64,000 nt of DNA from Sciurus carolinensis (GCF_902686445.1 NW_025920104.1:496001-560000); one strand, 5' to 3'; shown: positions 1 to 13,026, counted from the stretch's first letter. Notes: generated by a model not told the origin, from the letters alone. Numbers and translations: made by a program.

Positions 1-2150
1 CCTCTTGTCCTGAATGGCACTAACTCCTGCACAGGGCCCACAGGGCATTGGGCTGTGCTCTGGGCACAATCAAATCAGCAGGTATGGGCTGGCTGGACAC
101 AGCTTCAGAGCTGGTTCCTCTCAGTCACTTCACACTAACTCAGTCTCCCCAGTGTTCCAGGTCAAAAAAGACAGCACAAATGTGCCTGCTGGTAACATGG
201 AGGCAAACATGAGCATCACTCTGTGTCTATAAGTGGCTTGTTAGTTTGACCTCCTCCAGGCTCAGTGCATTCTTTCTTTGCCTTTTGTCCATGTATGACC
301 CTGGCTGTCTTATCTGAGGCAATCCTAGAGAGAAAAAATTTACAATCTCTTTGCTTTTGTTTCCTAGGAATATCATTGTGGCTTTAGTGGCTTCCTGCTT
401 GCTTTGATCCTGTGACCCTCTTGTTATGAAGTGGAGAAGTAACAGGAAAACATGGTGAATCATGATTTGCAAGGAGGGATAATATTCCAGATCACTCATT
501 TGTCACCTCCAGCTCTATAATCCCTCTTTCAAACAAGGTCAGACATTTTTTCTATTGCCCTCTAAAGTGCCAGCTGATCCTGGCTCTGCTGAAGATAATC
601 CAGTTCCATGCTGAGTGTTCCCTCTGTGCCTTGTTTTCCTCTGTCCTATCTTAACCAAAGGCTTGCACTGGGAAGTGGAGGTCCTATCCACTACATGCTC
701 ATTCATGCCATAGACTCCATGATGTTCCCCCAATCTGAATATTCAGCCATCACCATATGATGAATCAGTTCCTAAGAGAGCCCTGTTCTCGGTGGCTATA
801 ATGTGAACAATGAGACTCAGCAGAGTAAAGAGAGAAAGAGGCAAGTAGGAGAGAGGGGGGTGAAGCCCTGTCTGGGGATTGGAGTCAGAGTAGGGTTTGC
901 AGGGTGTCACAGGGAGGTGGGCACCCTTGGCTCAGGATGGGTGTCCAGGATGTGGTGGAAGAGGATGGTAATTAGAAGGACAGCCTTCCCTCTCTATGAG
1001 ACAGTCCAGTCCCAGCTCACCTGGCTGAAGAAGATACTCAGAAAGAGGAAATTGATGCTGATGGATATGAGGGCTTCAGAGCTGAGAGATGGGGGGATAT
1101 CTGTGGGAGGGTTGACTGCAGATAAGCAGCATGGGTGTTGATGACATCTGGAGACTGGTGCTGAATGGGGCATTGATCCAATACGTGAATCAATGAATTA
1201 TTTTTGCAACCAATGTTATCAACGTTGTAGGCCAAAGTCACTTATTTGAAAAGAAGATATTCTCAACCTTTGGTTTAGACTAGACTAAATATATCAATGT
1301 TAACTCATGACAATGGTAGATACAGACAAGATGTGTCCTGATTTGTACAGTAGATAAATGTACAGTGACTTTCCCCAGTCTAGAAAGTAGGACTTTCAGT
1401 CCTAAGTGTGATAGTTTTCAAATACCATTTTTCAAGAAAAGGAACAATTACTCATTGGAGAAATGTTCACTTCTGAATCTGGAATAAAGTAAAGGGAAAA
1501 TCAGCCTTAATCATCTTGAAATAAGGATGTACAGGATGTGGATGACTTAGTAGAACAAAATAGAACCCAGATTGATGGCCAAATATGGAGAATTTTGTGC
1601 ATCTAAATAATTATCAATGATAATAGGTTACAGAATATTGATGAAAATGTGAATCCATGTAACCAGATTCATATTTAAATGAGGATAGAAAATTCAAACT
1701 GTCAAATGGTTCTTATCAATTTAAATTGGAAAATAACTGTGGAGCATTGCATTCTGGCAAGAACCATCCTGAACTTCTTCTCCTCTTTATCCCTACATGT
1801 AGAGTACCAAAAACAACCAGTAAACATTTGTAGTATGCCGTGAAATTGCCCAATTTTTGTTTTTGTAGGGACAGTGAGGACATATAGGTTTAATGCAGGT
1901 GCCATGGATGTAGTGAAGGGAAGACACAGACTGAAATATCCCAGCACCTGACAGGGCAAAGGAGAAGATCAGAACTTCTCTGCTGGACATTTCTGCCTGT
2001 TTTGAGCTGAATTTCTTTCCCTCACTCCCACTGCAGAATATGCCAGTCCTGAGGAAAGGATGCATAAATGAGGAGTCTATGTCAAGGTGAAGACCTTGTT
2101 TGGGATCCATTAACATCTCGATCTGGAAATCCCTCCTGGTCTCATGTTTT
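1..2150. other. Intergenic sequence, nothing recognised
   Basis: I find no exon, RNA gene or confidently named repeat here. Open frames are short and lack homology I can recognise. A phrase near 130-160 resembles the start of a V-kappa framework (actcagtctcc) but has no leader, octamer, tryptophan/cysteine pattern or recombination signal around it, so it is not called. Confidence 0.4.
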
Positions 2151-2159
2151 GAGGGCCTG

Positions 2160-2530
2160 GTCACCAGTGATCAGAGGTGGGCTTTGGCAAGTAACTGAAC
2201 CCTGGAGGTTCTGACTTCAGCAGTGAGTTAACCCACCATAGGTGCCTGGGCAATAAGGGGAGGTAAAGTCTGTGTTTGTGGGGTCAAAAGTTTGAGGAAG
2301 TAGATCCCTGTGGAGAGCCCTGGGATGGTGCTTCTTTTTCCTGACCCTTTCCTGTAGCTCTTTGTCTTCTCTCTCCCCCTGTCTTCTTTGCTTTATCTCT
2401 CTCCCTTTCTGCTTCCTGGATGCCATGAACTGAGCAGCTCTCTCCAGCATGGCCTGTGACACCATGTTTTGCTCACTTCAGCCACATCCTTTATATCCTC
2501 AGTTCAAGGTACTCCAGGTTTATTTCACAT
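2160..2530 (+). repeat. Possible MaLR-like LTR fragment
   Basis: The stretch runs through a pyrimidine-rich segment (ctctctccctttctgcttcctgg) followed by wording typical of the 3' half of MaLR-type LTRs, around gccatgaactgagcagctctctcc and caccatgttttgctcac. It resembles the better preserved copy at 12440-12778. Ends are approximate. The next 100 bases carry a (TTG)n/(TTTG)n run at about 2590-2625. Confidence 0.4.
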
Positions 2531-3727
2531 TTTTCCTTACTCCAGATTCAGAAATGGACATTTCTCCAAAGGTTATTGATTCTTTTATTTGTTTTTTTTT
2601 GTTGTTGTTGTTGTTTGTTTGTTTCAGATACCAGTCATACAAAATAAAAATAATGTGAAATGAAAAAGTCAATTAACACAGAACCTTTGATGGTAAATTA
2701 TATACTGGAGACACTTGTGGAAATTCAGTGGTTCATTCAAAATTATGGCCACTTGTCATCCAGGAGAAGACCTCAGGGCAGACAACACTGCTTCCACCAT
2801 CGTCTCTATGAAAGCTGATGTCTGTGTTATCCCAAGATGTTCATCTCTGAGGCTGAATGGGAATAAGTATACCCAGTCCCAGCAGTCTGCACAGAGTAGG
2901 TGAGAACCCTGGAAGGAAAAGTGAGTTGATCTGCAAGAGGGAACAGAGATGATCAATCTGCCCTCCACCAGCTGAGCTATCAGTGAAGGATTGCAGAGGG
3001 AAAGATGAAGGTTCCAATGAATCATCACTATGCAGCCCAGAAAAATAATGAAAATAACTTATTTCTCTCCTTTGTTCAGAAAAAGTTTGTTTCTGAAAAA
3101 ATGGAAAAGTGTTAAGTAACCTACATGATCACTGCTAGAAATAAATATGAATGCTAGTGAAGAATGCTCTGGTTACATGAGATCCAGTGTGCTTTCACTT
3201 TTATTTTGGGAAAAAAACCACTTCCTGTCTGTGAGCTTGGTGGACTTGTGCTGCAGACATGGTGAATCGGAAAACCTAGGACACTGACAAAATGTGGTCT
3301 GCATTATTAAATTTTCATGAGATTCCATATGAGTTCATATATTTTCAGGAAGCACAAGTGTTCAACTGCACAGGACTTTTTCCTCTTCCTTTCTCTCCTT
3401 CCATGTTGAGGTCAGGAGACACTATAGAGCAGGAGGCCCATTGCCCAATGTGCCCTGAGTACTGGCAGTGCTCAGGGGAGGAGTCTATAGGGAGCAGGGC
3501 AGAAACAGCAGAAATGGTGTTGCCTTGTTTGGTATCTGTAACTTGTTTTAGAATGAAATCTGTGAAGTTAGGGGTTTTGTTTAATTTATTCAAAATGCCA
3601 TGTGCTAGGACAGTTCTGATTGATACTTTTATTTGTGGACTTTTGTGTACAAATTATTCTTTTACTTGTAAAATTATACATCTTTTAAAAATTCAATTTT
3701 GGTTACATAAGTCACAGGATAGAGAAG
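2531..3727. other. Intergenic sequence with a short T/G microsatellite
   Basis: No gene is supported. The only clear structure is the T-rich ttgttgttgttgtttgtttg run at about 2590-2625. Remaining open frames are short and unremarkable. Confidence 0.4.
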
Positions 3728-3970
3728 AATAGAGTTACTTTATATTAGGTAGAGAGAAGTGAAGGGAGGTGAAGGGGCATGTGGGCAACTGACATTATTA
3801 CCTCATGTACATGTGTGACTGCATGACCCATGTGATCCTACAATCAGAAAAATGAGAGATTGGACTCCCTATATGTGATTTATCAAAATTTATAAATGCA
3901 TTGTATGTCATGTACAACTAAATAGAAGAAATAATATAAAAATAAAAAATAAATAAAAAAAATTAAAATT
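3728..3970 (+). repeat. L1 3' UTR tail, truncated
   Basis: A G/A-rich stretch is followed by cattattacctcatgtacatg, a cytosine-poor segment, tgtcatgtacaactaaatag and an A-rich tail ending near 3970. The same succession appears at the 3' ends of the L1 copies at 8560-8900 and 60900-61133, which identifies it as a sciurid-type L1 3' UTR. It is 5'-truncated and older than the L1 inserted directly after it. Confidence 0.7.
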
Positions 3971-4478
3971 AAGAATCATTTACTGTTTTTGTTACTATTG
4001 CTCTGTAGTGAAGTTTAAGTTCTGGTATTGTGATACCTCCTGGTTCACTCCTCCTGCTCAGTAGTGCTTTGGCTATTCAAGATTTCTTACTCTTCCAGAT
4101 GAATTTTATTATTGTTCTCTCTATTTCTATGAGGTACATCATTGGGATTTTAATAAGAATTGCATTGAATCTGCATAGCACCTTTGGTAGTATGATCATT
4201 TTGAGAATATTATTTCTGCCTATCCAAGAACATGGGAGATATTTCCATCTTCTAAGGTTTTTGCTACTTTTTTTTAGTGTTCTGTAATTTTAATTGTAGA
4301 GGTCTTCCATCTCTTTTGTTAGATTTTTTTCCCAAGTATTTTATTTTTTTGAGGCTATTGTGAGTGGAGTGGTTTTCTTAATTTCTCTATCTGAGGATTC
4401 ATCACTTATAAATAGAAATGCATTAGATTTATGCATACTGATTTTATATCCTGCTACTTTGCTGAATTCATTTAAAAT

Positions 4479-4608
4479 AGCATGGCATTGGCACCAAAAT
4501 AGACAGGTAGACCAATGGTACAGAATATAAGACACAGGGACACACCCACATAAATACAGTTATCTCGTACTTGACAAAGGAGTCAAAAATATACAATGGA
4601 GAATGAAA
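4479..4608 (+). pseudogene. L1 ORF2 fragment upstream of ERV insertion
   Basis: The translation contains [15 protein letters not shown] and a later LDKGVKNIQW segment, typical of the region after the L1 reverse transcriptase. It stops abruptly at the ERV border and its continuation is found at 7635 onwards (gcctgttcaataaatggtgctgg). It starts at the inversion junction with the minus-strand part at about 4478. Confidence 0.8.
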
Positions 4609-4613
4609 GCACT

Positions 4614-5055
4614 CAGAAATGACTCTGGACATGGGTACTCTTGCAAGAGATTTTATTAAGCAGACAGACAGAGTGTGTGCCCACAGAGTGAGAGAGAGAG
4701 AGAGAAAGTGAGAGAGAGTGAACAAAAATGAGAGTGAGTGAGAGAGATAAAGCACAAAGGCAAGAGAGAGAAGGAGAGTGTATGAAAATGGGGAGGAGAG
4801 AGAGAGTGCAAGAGTGAGGAAGATAGAGTGAGAAAAAATGGCAATGGAACTATTCTTAAGTAGTGGAATTTCACAGGTTAATAACAATGAACCAATGACT
4901 GGTGAGGAGGTCCATGGGTTAATAGTCTGAACCAATGACTAATGAGAATGTTTGCGAGCTGACAATCTGGGTTATAAGATGGGAGGAGGAGGAATAGCTA
5001 GAGCAAAAGGATGGAGGAGTAATAAATGATTGCAGCTTTAAGCTATATGCCCCCA
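4614..5055 (-). repeat. 3' LTR of ERV copy A
   Basis: Starts tgaaagcactcagaaatg and includes ttttattaa (a reverse-strand polyadenylation signal) and a GA-rich region at 4690-4850. It ends at ccccca, next to a T-rich stretch that on the minus strand is the polypurine tract. It aligns along its length with 7136-7629. Confidence 0.75.
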
Positions 5056-7116
5056 TTTTTGTTTTTATAAGAAGATCACTTTTGGGTGCATGGGTGAAGA
5101 TACATCTTCAGTAACTGCTTCCTGCTGGGTTTGGGTGAAGTGTCTCATTCCTGTTTAAAAAAAAAAAAGAGGATTAGGGAAGGCTTTAGGTGGAAGGAGA
5201 GCTGTTGGAGCCAAAGGTGTCAATAATGAATAGCAGGTCTCAGCTTTGGGTGTCAGGAGCTGGTAGTCTTGAAGGAGAAGGGTTCATTGACTGGTTGGTG
5301 AACTTGTGTATTTCTGCCAGTTCCAGAACTTGTGTATCTAATTGTGTAAGAACCTCTGTAGGCAATTTAGCAGACATGGTCCTGTTTAGGAAGATCTGTA
5401 AACCTTAAATCAACCAAAAATTTCTGACACTCATAGTTTCTCTTGATGGTCATCAAGCACTCCTGTCTGAGAATTTCTTTTGTAGCCTCCAATCTTACTT
5501 ATTATTAGGGCTAACACAAGTGTAGTTCTTAAGTTCCAATAAAGCAATTATTGTCTTTCATTTTAAACCCAGTTATGACTGTATTTTTTATAGCAGTTTT
5601 TGCTAACTGTTGAAGACCAAGCTGGTAAAGTTGAACTTGTTCCTCTGCTGTTAAGTGTCAGTTGAGTTCACACAGAGGTTACTTGTGGAAAACTTGAGAG
5701 CAGATTCTTAGCTCCTTTAGTGCCTTTTGCTAGGTAGGGTCTCCTTGATGAGGTGGATTTCTTTTAAAGCATCAGTGATGTCTCCCTTTTCCAATGACAC
5801 TCCTCTTTGCAGCAGGTGCACTGATTGGCTTTTCATCCTCTACTGGTCTCATCTGTCTGCCTGATTGGAAGGTCACATGGCCCAGAGTTGCAAAGCTACT
5901 TAGAGAAGCTCTTTTATTCCCTGGGTTCTGGCTGACTCAGAAGGCAAAAGTCAAATACTCTTTTATTGGCTCTTTTGTGTTAATCTTGATTATCATGTAC
6001 ATATTTGGACACACATACATAGACAACACAATATACACATAACACAAAAGCAAAGGCCTTGTAGCTTTATGTAGGTGAATCACCATTGCAATGTTAAAGA
6101 TGTTTCAAAAAACAAAAACTATAGAGTTGAATAACAATATAACTGATCAGAAAAACATAGGACCAAAATTGTGAGCTCAAAAATATAGTATTTAAGAAAA
6201 ACAAAACAAGAGTCCTAGAAGAAAAATTGATAATGACTATTAAATATATTATAAGAGATCAAGAAAGAGAAAGGCAGAGAGGGGGGTGAGAGAGATAGAG
6301 AGAGGAAAGAGAAATAGAGAGAGAGAGAGAAAGTTCGGATTTTCAGGAAGAGCAAAGATTGCAAGAAAGAGAAAATTTGAATTTTGGGAAATCTCTTTCC
6401 ATTTCCCTGAGCACTCTCAGAAATTTAAAAGATCCCTAAAAAGTTGGAATCTAAAGTGCTGTTAGGTTTAACATTCACAGTGAGGTGGAGGGACTCTTAA
6501 ATTAACTAAGAGGTGACCCAGGTGGTTATGAGTGGGGATTGAGATTGAGCTGCTCATTGTGAGTGATGAATTGGTGAATATAGAGGTGAGGTTTCCCTTG
6601 GACCCCAGGGAATCATCCAAGTGAAGGACAAGTTACCACAGGTTTGTCACTACCACTAGATAAGCATTGAGGCTAAGCCTTTAGGGGTACCTAGGTGCCT
6701 AGTGCTGGGGCTTTTGTAGAGACAAAAATGTGGTAGAGAGAACCCAGAAATGGAGAAGGTCTTGCAAGAGGTAGTCTTCTCACAAAAGAATCCCATCAGT
6801 CTGGGGCTTTCCTGCTTCTCAGGAAAGAGTCCCCATTCAACCTGGAACTCTCCCCCAGCAATCAGTATAGAGATTTGACTGTAGTTGCAGGACCCATGGC
6901 TGGGGGTTCCTCTGACATGCAGAGAGCCTTGGAGGTGATGGATGTTCAACAGTCACTTCCAAGGTAACCAAAAGCTGGGGGGAGAAGCCACTTATGAATG
7001 AGGTTGGTGTCTGGATATGTAGGACAGTGTCCAGACAAATGGAAGGTGAAATCAGAGTCTCAGGGTCTGGGGCAACAAATGGACTTCCCCTCACCTTAGT
7101 GGTGGTAGAAGAGCCC

Positions 7117-7134
7117 ATCCAAGTCACAGCACCA
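7117..7134 (-). promoter_or_regulatory. ERV copy A primer binding site, tRNA-His-like
   Basis: On the minus strand, one base after the LTR end, the sequence is TGGTGCTGTGACTTGGAT. This matches the 18 bases complementary to the 3' end of tRNA-His with two differences. The match identifies the element's orientation and its class I, RTVL-H-like primer use. Confidence 0.7.
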
Positions 7135-7135
7135 A

Positions 7136-7629
7136 TGAAAGTACCCGGAAACCACTCTGGATGCAGAAAAATCACACATGATATTTTATTAATCAGGAAA
7201 GCAAAGTGTCTCCCCACCAGGTGAGAGAGACTGAGAGAAAATGGGAGACAGTAAAAAAGTGAGATAGTGAGTGAGAGTTAGAGTGAATGAGAGAGAGAAA
7301 AAAATGCAAGGGTGAGAATGAGCTAGAGAGACAGTGAGAGTGAGGAGAAGAGAGAGGATAAAATGGTGGTGGAACTACTCTTTTTTTTGGTGCTGGGGAT
7401 GGAACACAGTGCCTTGTGCTTATGAGGGGAACCATTCTTAAGTAGTGGAATTTTGCAGGCTAATAACAGTGTACCAATGGCTGGCGAGGAAGTTTGCAGG
7501 CTAACAATCTGAACCAATGTCTGCCAAGAATGTTTGCAAGGTGACAATCTGAGTTATAAGATGGGAGAGGGAGGAATAGCTGGAGTGAAAGGGCAGGGGA
7601 GTGATAAATGATCACAGTATTGTATTGTA
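7136..7629 (-). repeat. 5' LTR of ERV copy A, carrying a SINE
   Basis: Homologous to 4614-5055 (tgaaagtacccgg, then ttttattaatcagg, GA-rich block, attcttaagtagtgg, gagttataagatggg). It is longer because a minus-strand SINE fragment interrupts it at 7381-7427. It abuts L1 ORF2 sequence at 7630. Confidence 0.75.
7381..7427 (-). mobile_element. Short ID-type SINE fragment inside the LTR
   Basis: A T-run followed by ggtgctggggatggaacac is the reverse complement of the ID-like SINE 3' end. It is flanked by imperfect copies of ggaactactc / ggaaccattc (7371-7380 and 7428-7437), consistent with a target duplication. The sister LTR at 4614-5055 lacks the insert. Confidence 0.6.
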
Positions 7630-8938
7630 GAGAAAAGATAGCCTGTTCAATAAATGGTGCTGGGAATACTAGAAATCCATATGTAGTAAAATAAAATTAA
7701 AGCTCTGTCACTCACCCTGCACAAAATTCAACTCAAAATGGATCAAGTACCTAAGAATTAGATTAGAGAGCCTTCATCAAATAGAAGAAAAAGTAGGCCG
7801 GAATCTTCATCATGTTCGCTTAGGACCAGAATTCCTTAACAAGACTTCTAAAGCACAAGAAATAAAACAAGGATCAATAAATGGAGTGGATTCAAACTAA
7901 AAAGTTTTTTCTCAGCATAAAAAAAGAAAAATCAATAATGTGAAAAGAGAGCCTACAGAGTGGGAGAAAATCTTTTCCACATGCACTTAAGATAGAGCAC
8001 TTATATCCAATATTAATAAAGAACTTACAAACCTTTACACCAAACATACAAAGAACCCAATCAATAAATGGGCTAACAAACTGGACAGACATTTTGTAGA
8101 AGAAAATACACAGGTGATCAACAAAAGTATGAAAAAGTGCTCATCTAGTAATTAGAATAATGCAAATCAAAACCATACTAAGATTTTATCTAACTAGAAA
8201 TAGAATGGCTATTATCAAGAACACAAGCAATAATTTGTGTTAGTGTGGTTGTGGGGAAAAAGGCACACTTGTACAATACCGGTGGAGTTGCAAATCAGTA
8301 CAGTCACTCTGAAAAGCAGTATGGAGATTCCACAGATAACTTAGAATGGACACACCATTTGATCCAGTTATCCCACTCCTTGAATGTAAAATCAGAATAC
8401 TCCAGGAACACAGCCACATCAATGTTTATAGAAGCTCATTTCACAATAGCTAGATTGTGGAACCAAAATACATGCCCTTCAATAGATTAATCAATGAAGA
8501 AACTGTGGTATATATACACAATGTAATATTACTCAGCCACAAGGAAGAATAAAATTATGGTCTTTGCTTGTAAATGGGTGGAATTGGGTAATATCATGCT
8601 AAGTGAAATAAGTCAAACCCAAAAAACCAAAGGCTGAATGTTTTCTCTGATAAGTTGATGATTATACATATTGGGGGTGGGGGGAATTAGGGTAAGTGAA
8701 GAATGGAGGAACATTGGATTACATAGAGGGAAATAGGAGGGGAAGGGGAAGGGAAGAAAAGATGGTGGAATGTGGTAGACATCATTATCCTGTGTACACA
8801 TATGATTACACAAATGGTGTGAATCTACATAGTGTACAACCAAAGAAATGAAAAGTTGCACCCCATTTGTGTACAATGAATCAAAATGCACTCTAAAATT
8901 TTTTAAAAATTTATAAAGAATAATTTACCAGTTTAGGA

Positions 8939-11900
8939 TCTGAAGCTCTTTCATTTATTGACCCCTGGAGGAGCTGTGACCCCCAAGACCTGAGAGTGGC
9001 ACAGGGGTTGAGGAGGATGTTCTCTAATAGGATAAAAGCAGCTTATACTGAAACTCATACTCTGAGTAATGCAACTTCATCTGCTGAAGCACTGAGCTCA
9101 ATTCCTTCCTCTGGAGGAACTGGATCAACCTTGGCTCTTCCAGGCAGCTCCCCCACCAAAACCTGGGATGCCGAACTCACAGCTCTCTTATTATTTATGA
9201 AATCTACAGGTGATAAAGTGGAGAGAACTGAGTCAGCCCAAGTCCACCTAAATAGCTGTCCTGCATCCAATTCCTTCAGTCCTCATTAAAACAATATACC
9301 CCATGGACATAGAGCAAATCACACCAAGGGAAGACTCAGTGATGTGGTAGCTAGACCATTTGGTTGAATCCCTTTTTATCTCTCACTTACTACCCCCCAA
9401 CAGTATAACATGGGGAAATGACTCACCAGAAAATACACCTAAGTAAGTGCTCTTAGCAGGAGTGTCTGCCTCATAAAGAAAAGCATTTTGCACTAGGTCC
9501 CTGGAGGGTGGCCTGGTCATGAAGATGGATGGCCAAGGAGGACCAGGATGGAGACACTCCTTATCCAGGTGGAGAAAGCACAGATCTGCAGCATTTCTCC
9601 ACCTCAGAGGCCATGGCTTTGGAGATGAGGCTCATATTCCCATCTGGTACTGTGCATAGTCCACTCTTGACTCCAGGGATGAGATCACTGAGCTCCAGCT
9701 TCATCAGTCCTCAGTAGCTGTGGACAAGGCTTCTCAATGAAGTAAGGGACAATAGAAAACAGTGTTATCAATGATATTCATAAAAGCATTCAGGAAAGAA
9801 AAATGTTTAGAGAAGGTATGTCTCTCTTTCAATCAGAGGAATTTGAGTGTTTTTTCTATCTCTGCTTGTGATTAGACATGTCCAAGTGTAATGTTCCATG
9901 GATATTCAGATTACATCTCCTACTCTGAATTCCACTCTAACCAAGTCAGTCTTCAGAAGGGAGGTCCCCCTCAATCCCCAGTTTGCTGGACATGTTCTTT
10001 GTCTACGGACCGACATGGCATTTGAACTCTGCTTTTGTTCCTTTATGGTATTTCCTCCCAGGTTGGAGACAATTCTGGAATGGACTTTCCTGACCCTCAT
10101 CTGAGTCCATCCTGGCAGCCTCATTTCCCAGCAGGGATGCCCTTGGGGGCTCTGCTTCACAGCTCTCAGGCATCCTCCTCTGCTCAGGTCCCTGCAGCAC
10201 CAGGCCTTTGGTGATCACCTCCCACATCCACCCTTTTCCCCTTGTAGGGGAGTGGCTGTCCTGGGATGGAGCCCAACACTGGCTGCCTGGAGGAAAGTGG
10301 GAGGTTATGTCCCACACAGAGAGTCCTTGCTCTTATTAGTGTCTGAGGGAAGCAGTTGACCCTCAGGAACTGAAGGGGTTTCCTCCAGTCTGCAGCACTG
10401 GGTGGGGTTTCCCTGTTGTATGTTGTCCTAATCACCTGTGGATCTCTAGACTTGGAACTGCAGTTGGAGAAAATGATAGGTCACAGTTCCACTGCAATGG
10501 AGCAGGCTGAGGCTGTGGAGGCCAGGATAGATGTGGGATATGCATGGAGACTTGGAGGGGCCCTCAACTTCTTCTAGAGCTTGGGACAGTGCTGGCACTC
10601 ACTCTGGATCTGGTCCTGCAAGTGATAGTGTCCCTGTCCCCTCAGGAAACAGCCAAGGACACTGGAGTCTGGGCCAAGATTCCCTTGGAAGTTTTTACAA
10701 ATAGTATTACAAATTCTGGGGTTATAGCAAGAAAATTTGGTTGTCATAATGTAAACAGCAAAATGAGAACTTTCTTTAAACCTTTATAGTAATCAATTGG
10801 CAAACAAAAATCTTTTCTGAACATACACATGCACATATGGTATCTTTATTAGTATAAAATCTTTCTTAAAACTTTTTCTAGAAGACAAAAGCCTCCCCCA
10901 CATTATGGACAGGATATGATAAATAAAACCTAGCATATCCTCCTAAGACCTACTGTATGAGAATCTGCACTTTACAATGAAAATAGGGATCCACAGGGAA
11001 GAAAGCTATCTTTTAGGGATATTCATTTCAGCTAAAAGATCTTTTCAGAAGATTCATTTAAAGTCCTGTTTTGAAAAACACACATTTATTATTTAATTAA
11101 CACAAAGTTAAATTTTATTTTTAATGCTAAAGTTTAAAAAGCATATTGATTTCAATGGCATGGTCTCTTGAAAATAAAATGAAATAATTGGTTTTATTAA
11201 CTTAAAGAATTATCAAGATAAAAATAATTTAAAATGGTGGGATTGGTGTTGGAAAATTTGGAGTTTAAATTTTGCTATGTAACTTGACCTCAGGATGCTC
11301 TTTCTTTGGCCTGTAGCTTCTCTGCACCTTGGACCTCTGCCACAGATCAAAGCAAATCTACAGACTGGAGACCAGCTAAGGGTCCTGCAGCAACACCAGT
11401 CAGCTGAGCCCTGCTTGGTTCAGGGGAACCAATGTAATTTGTACCCATGAATACAAATGTTCAGTGTTGTGAATTACTTAATTTTGAGTGATCAGTTAAA
11501 CATCACTATTGTCAAAAAACTGACTACAATAATGAACCTCTGCACATACAGGTTTGATTTATGAAACTGACTTCATAACTATGAATGCACAAAAATAAAC
11601 TTTTAAAGAGACTGGAAAGAAAGAAAAATTCTGGAATATATTTGAATGATTAAGATAAATTTTAGCTCATGTATGGAAACAATAAAGATGAGTGGTTAAT
11701 GTTAGAGTAATCCATATTATATCAATACTAAATAGAGCAATGAAAATAATAATTAATATATAACATGCAGACTTATTGAAAATTAATCTTTTCATATTTT
11801 AAAAAACACATGCCTTCACATATAACGGTGCATCTAAATGTTTAAAAATAAATGATATAAGAATATGTGATATATGGCAGGCAAAATATATATACACATA

Positions 11901-12439
11901 TACATATATACATATATATGCATACATTTACATATATATATATATTTTGCTGACCTAACATATGCACCTGCTCATGTACAACCTCTGTGTGTGTTAACAC
12001 TCACATAGAACAATTGCACATGTAGAAAATTATCAGGGGACAAGCAAATGCAGTTTAGCGTTTGTAGACTGTCTTGCAGGAAGAGATCATTGGGACCCAG
12101 AGGATGTAAATTATTTAAGTAGACAGATCCACAAACATTGCCTGAGTCAGAAACACATTTCGTTAAGTAATCTTTCTGTACACAGCACTTTGTAGAAAAC
12201 TTTATGTAGTTTGAACTGGTTTTCTGGTCACATTTAATATTTATTTGTCCACTTGAGCAAGGGGGATGCTATAGTGATGGATGTGTTTGTTATAATCAGG
12301 GGAGAAGTGAGTTATGATTATTGATAAAGGAATGTTCATATGTTTCAGGGGCTGCACATCATTATTGAGATTCTGAATATGGAAACTTACATTGTGTGAA
12401 ATATATATTCGAAATATAAAGTCCCAAAGGTACTGGAGA
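8939..12439. other. Intergenic, A/T-rich with a TA/CA microsatellite
   Basis: No exon is recognised. At about 11880-11947 lies a mixed (TA)n/(CATA)n run. A phrase gatattcagattacatctcc at 9900 looks superficially like a V-kappa framework start, but it lacks the following conserved residues and is not called. Confidence 0.4.
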
Positions 12440-12778
12440 ACATAAAGAGCTGCTGGATCCGTGCAAAAGATGAAGCCTCAAGAGACTGACATGGGATGTG
12501 AAGAGCACCGAGAGTCTGCAGGCCAAGAGGTAAGCTTCAGGGATCTGGTGGCCATCTGCTGCCTTTCTGGGGTCAGGAGGAGACCATGTCCTGAGCTTCC
12601 ATCCTTCACCACACTCTTCCTCCATAATGTTCTGCCTCACCTGGGACTCAGAGGAAGGGAGTCATCTGTGTATGAACTAAGGCCTCTGAAACCATGAGTA
12701 CCAAATACATTTCCCCCCCTAAAATTATTCTTGTCAGGTCTTTTGGTCGCAGCTGCAGATATGCTGACTAAAACATCA
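12440..12778 (+). repeat. MaLR-like LTR fragment
   Basis: The 3' half of a MaLR-type LTR: ccataatgttctgcctcacc, ggcctctgaaaccatgagtac, then attattcttgtcaggtcttttgg near the end. It reads in the opposite sense to the copies at 21490-21835 and 24820-25235, whose reverse complements share these phrases. It lies just upstream of the first V-kappa pseudogene. Confidence 0.6.
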
Positions 12779-13018
12779 CTCTACAGTGACAAGCACACAA
12801 GAAAATCACATCATGAGCCATATAATCGGAAACAGTGACATCCATTTACAGAACAATACACCAATTCTCCTCTGTGGTCCACAGGGAGAAACATGTTCTC
12901 CTTAAGCAAATCTGTGTGGCTTTACTGTGACCTGGGAAACCTGAAGACACTGGGCCTGTGTTGAGTCACTGAGAGGATTCAGCCCTGCAGCTGTACCCAG
13001 CACTTCCCATCCCTGATG

Positions 13019-13026
13019 ATTTGCAT
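13019..13026 (+). promoter_or_regulatory. Octamer ATTTGCAT of V-kappa pseudogene 1
   Basis: A perfect octamer, the Oct-factor site of kappa promoters, placed 95 bases before the leader ATG. A TATA-like cttaatagg follows at about 13061-13069. Spacing is the same in pseudogene 2. Confidence 0.85.

Larger units (their letters stand above)
4614..7629 (-). mobile_element. Class I ERV, histidine-primer-like, non-coding (copy A)
   Basis: Two homologous LTRs, 4614-5055 and 7136-7629, bound about 2.1 kb of internal sequence. A 5-bp target duplication GAGAA flanks the element (4609-4613 and 7630-7634) inside L1 ORF2. Read on the minus strand, the 5' LTR is the right-hand one. It is followed directly by a primer site close to tRNA-His (7117-7134). 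No gag, pol or env frame survives. Compared with the relative at 51783-57002 about 2 kb of interior is missing, with the junction near 5970. Internal homology with that copy is strong at 5060-5560 and 5690-5970. Confidence 0.8.
3984..8925 (+). mobile_element. LINE-1 insertion with inverted 5' segment, split by an ERV
   Basis: Two L1 ORF2 pieces lie back to back: 3984-4478 reads as ORF2 on the minus strand (a stretch with [18 protein letters not shown]), and 4479-4608 plus 7635-8925 read on the plus strand ([15 protein letters not shown], then VKNIQW before the break and a 3' UTR at the end). The whole is flanked by a near-perfect 13-bp target duplication, aagaatcatttac at 3971-3983 and aagaataatttac at 8926-8938 (one mismatch). 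Head-to-head 5' inversion with one shared duplication is the signature of twin priming. A minus-strand ERV (4614-7629) interrupts the plus-strand part. Many stops make it non-coding. Confidence 0.85.

Noticed and set aside
14..232. Frame containing a V-like ctaactcagtctcc phrase at the window start
   Set aside because: Only about a dozen bases match. Flanks do not resemble the V units elsewhere in the window.
9897..9960. MDIQITSPTL reading frame resembling a V-kappa framework 1
   Set aside because: No leader, octamer, conserved cysteine or tryptophan, or recombination signal in the expected places.
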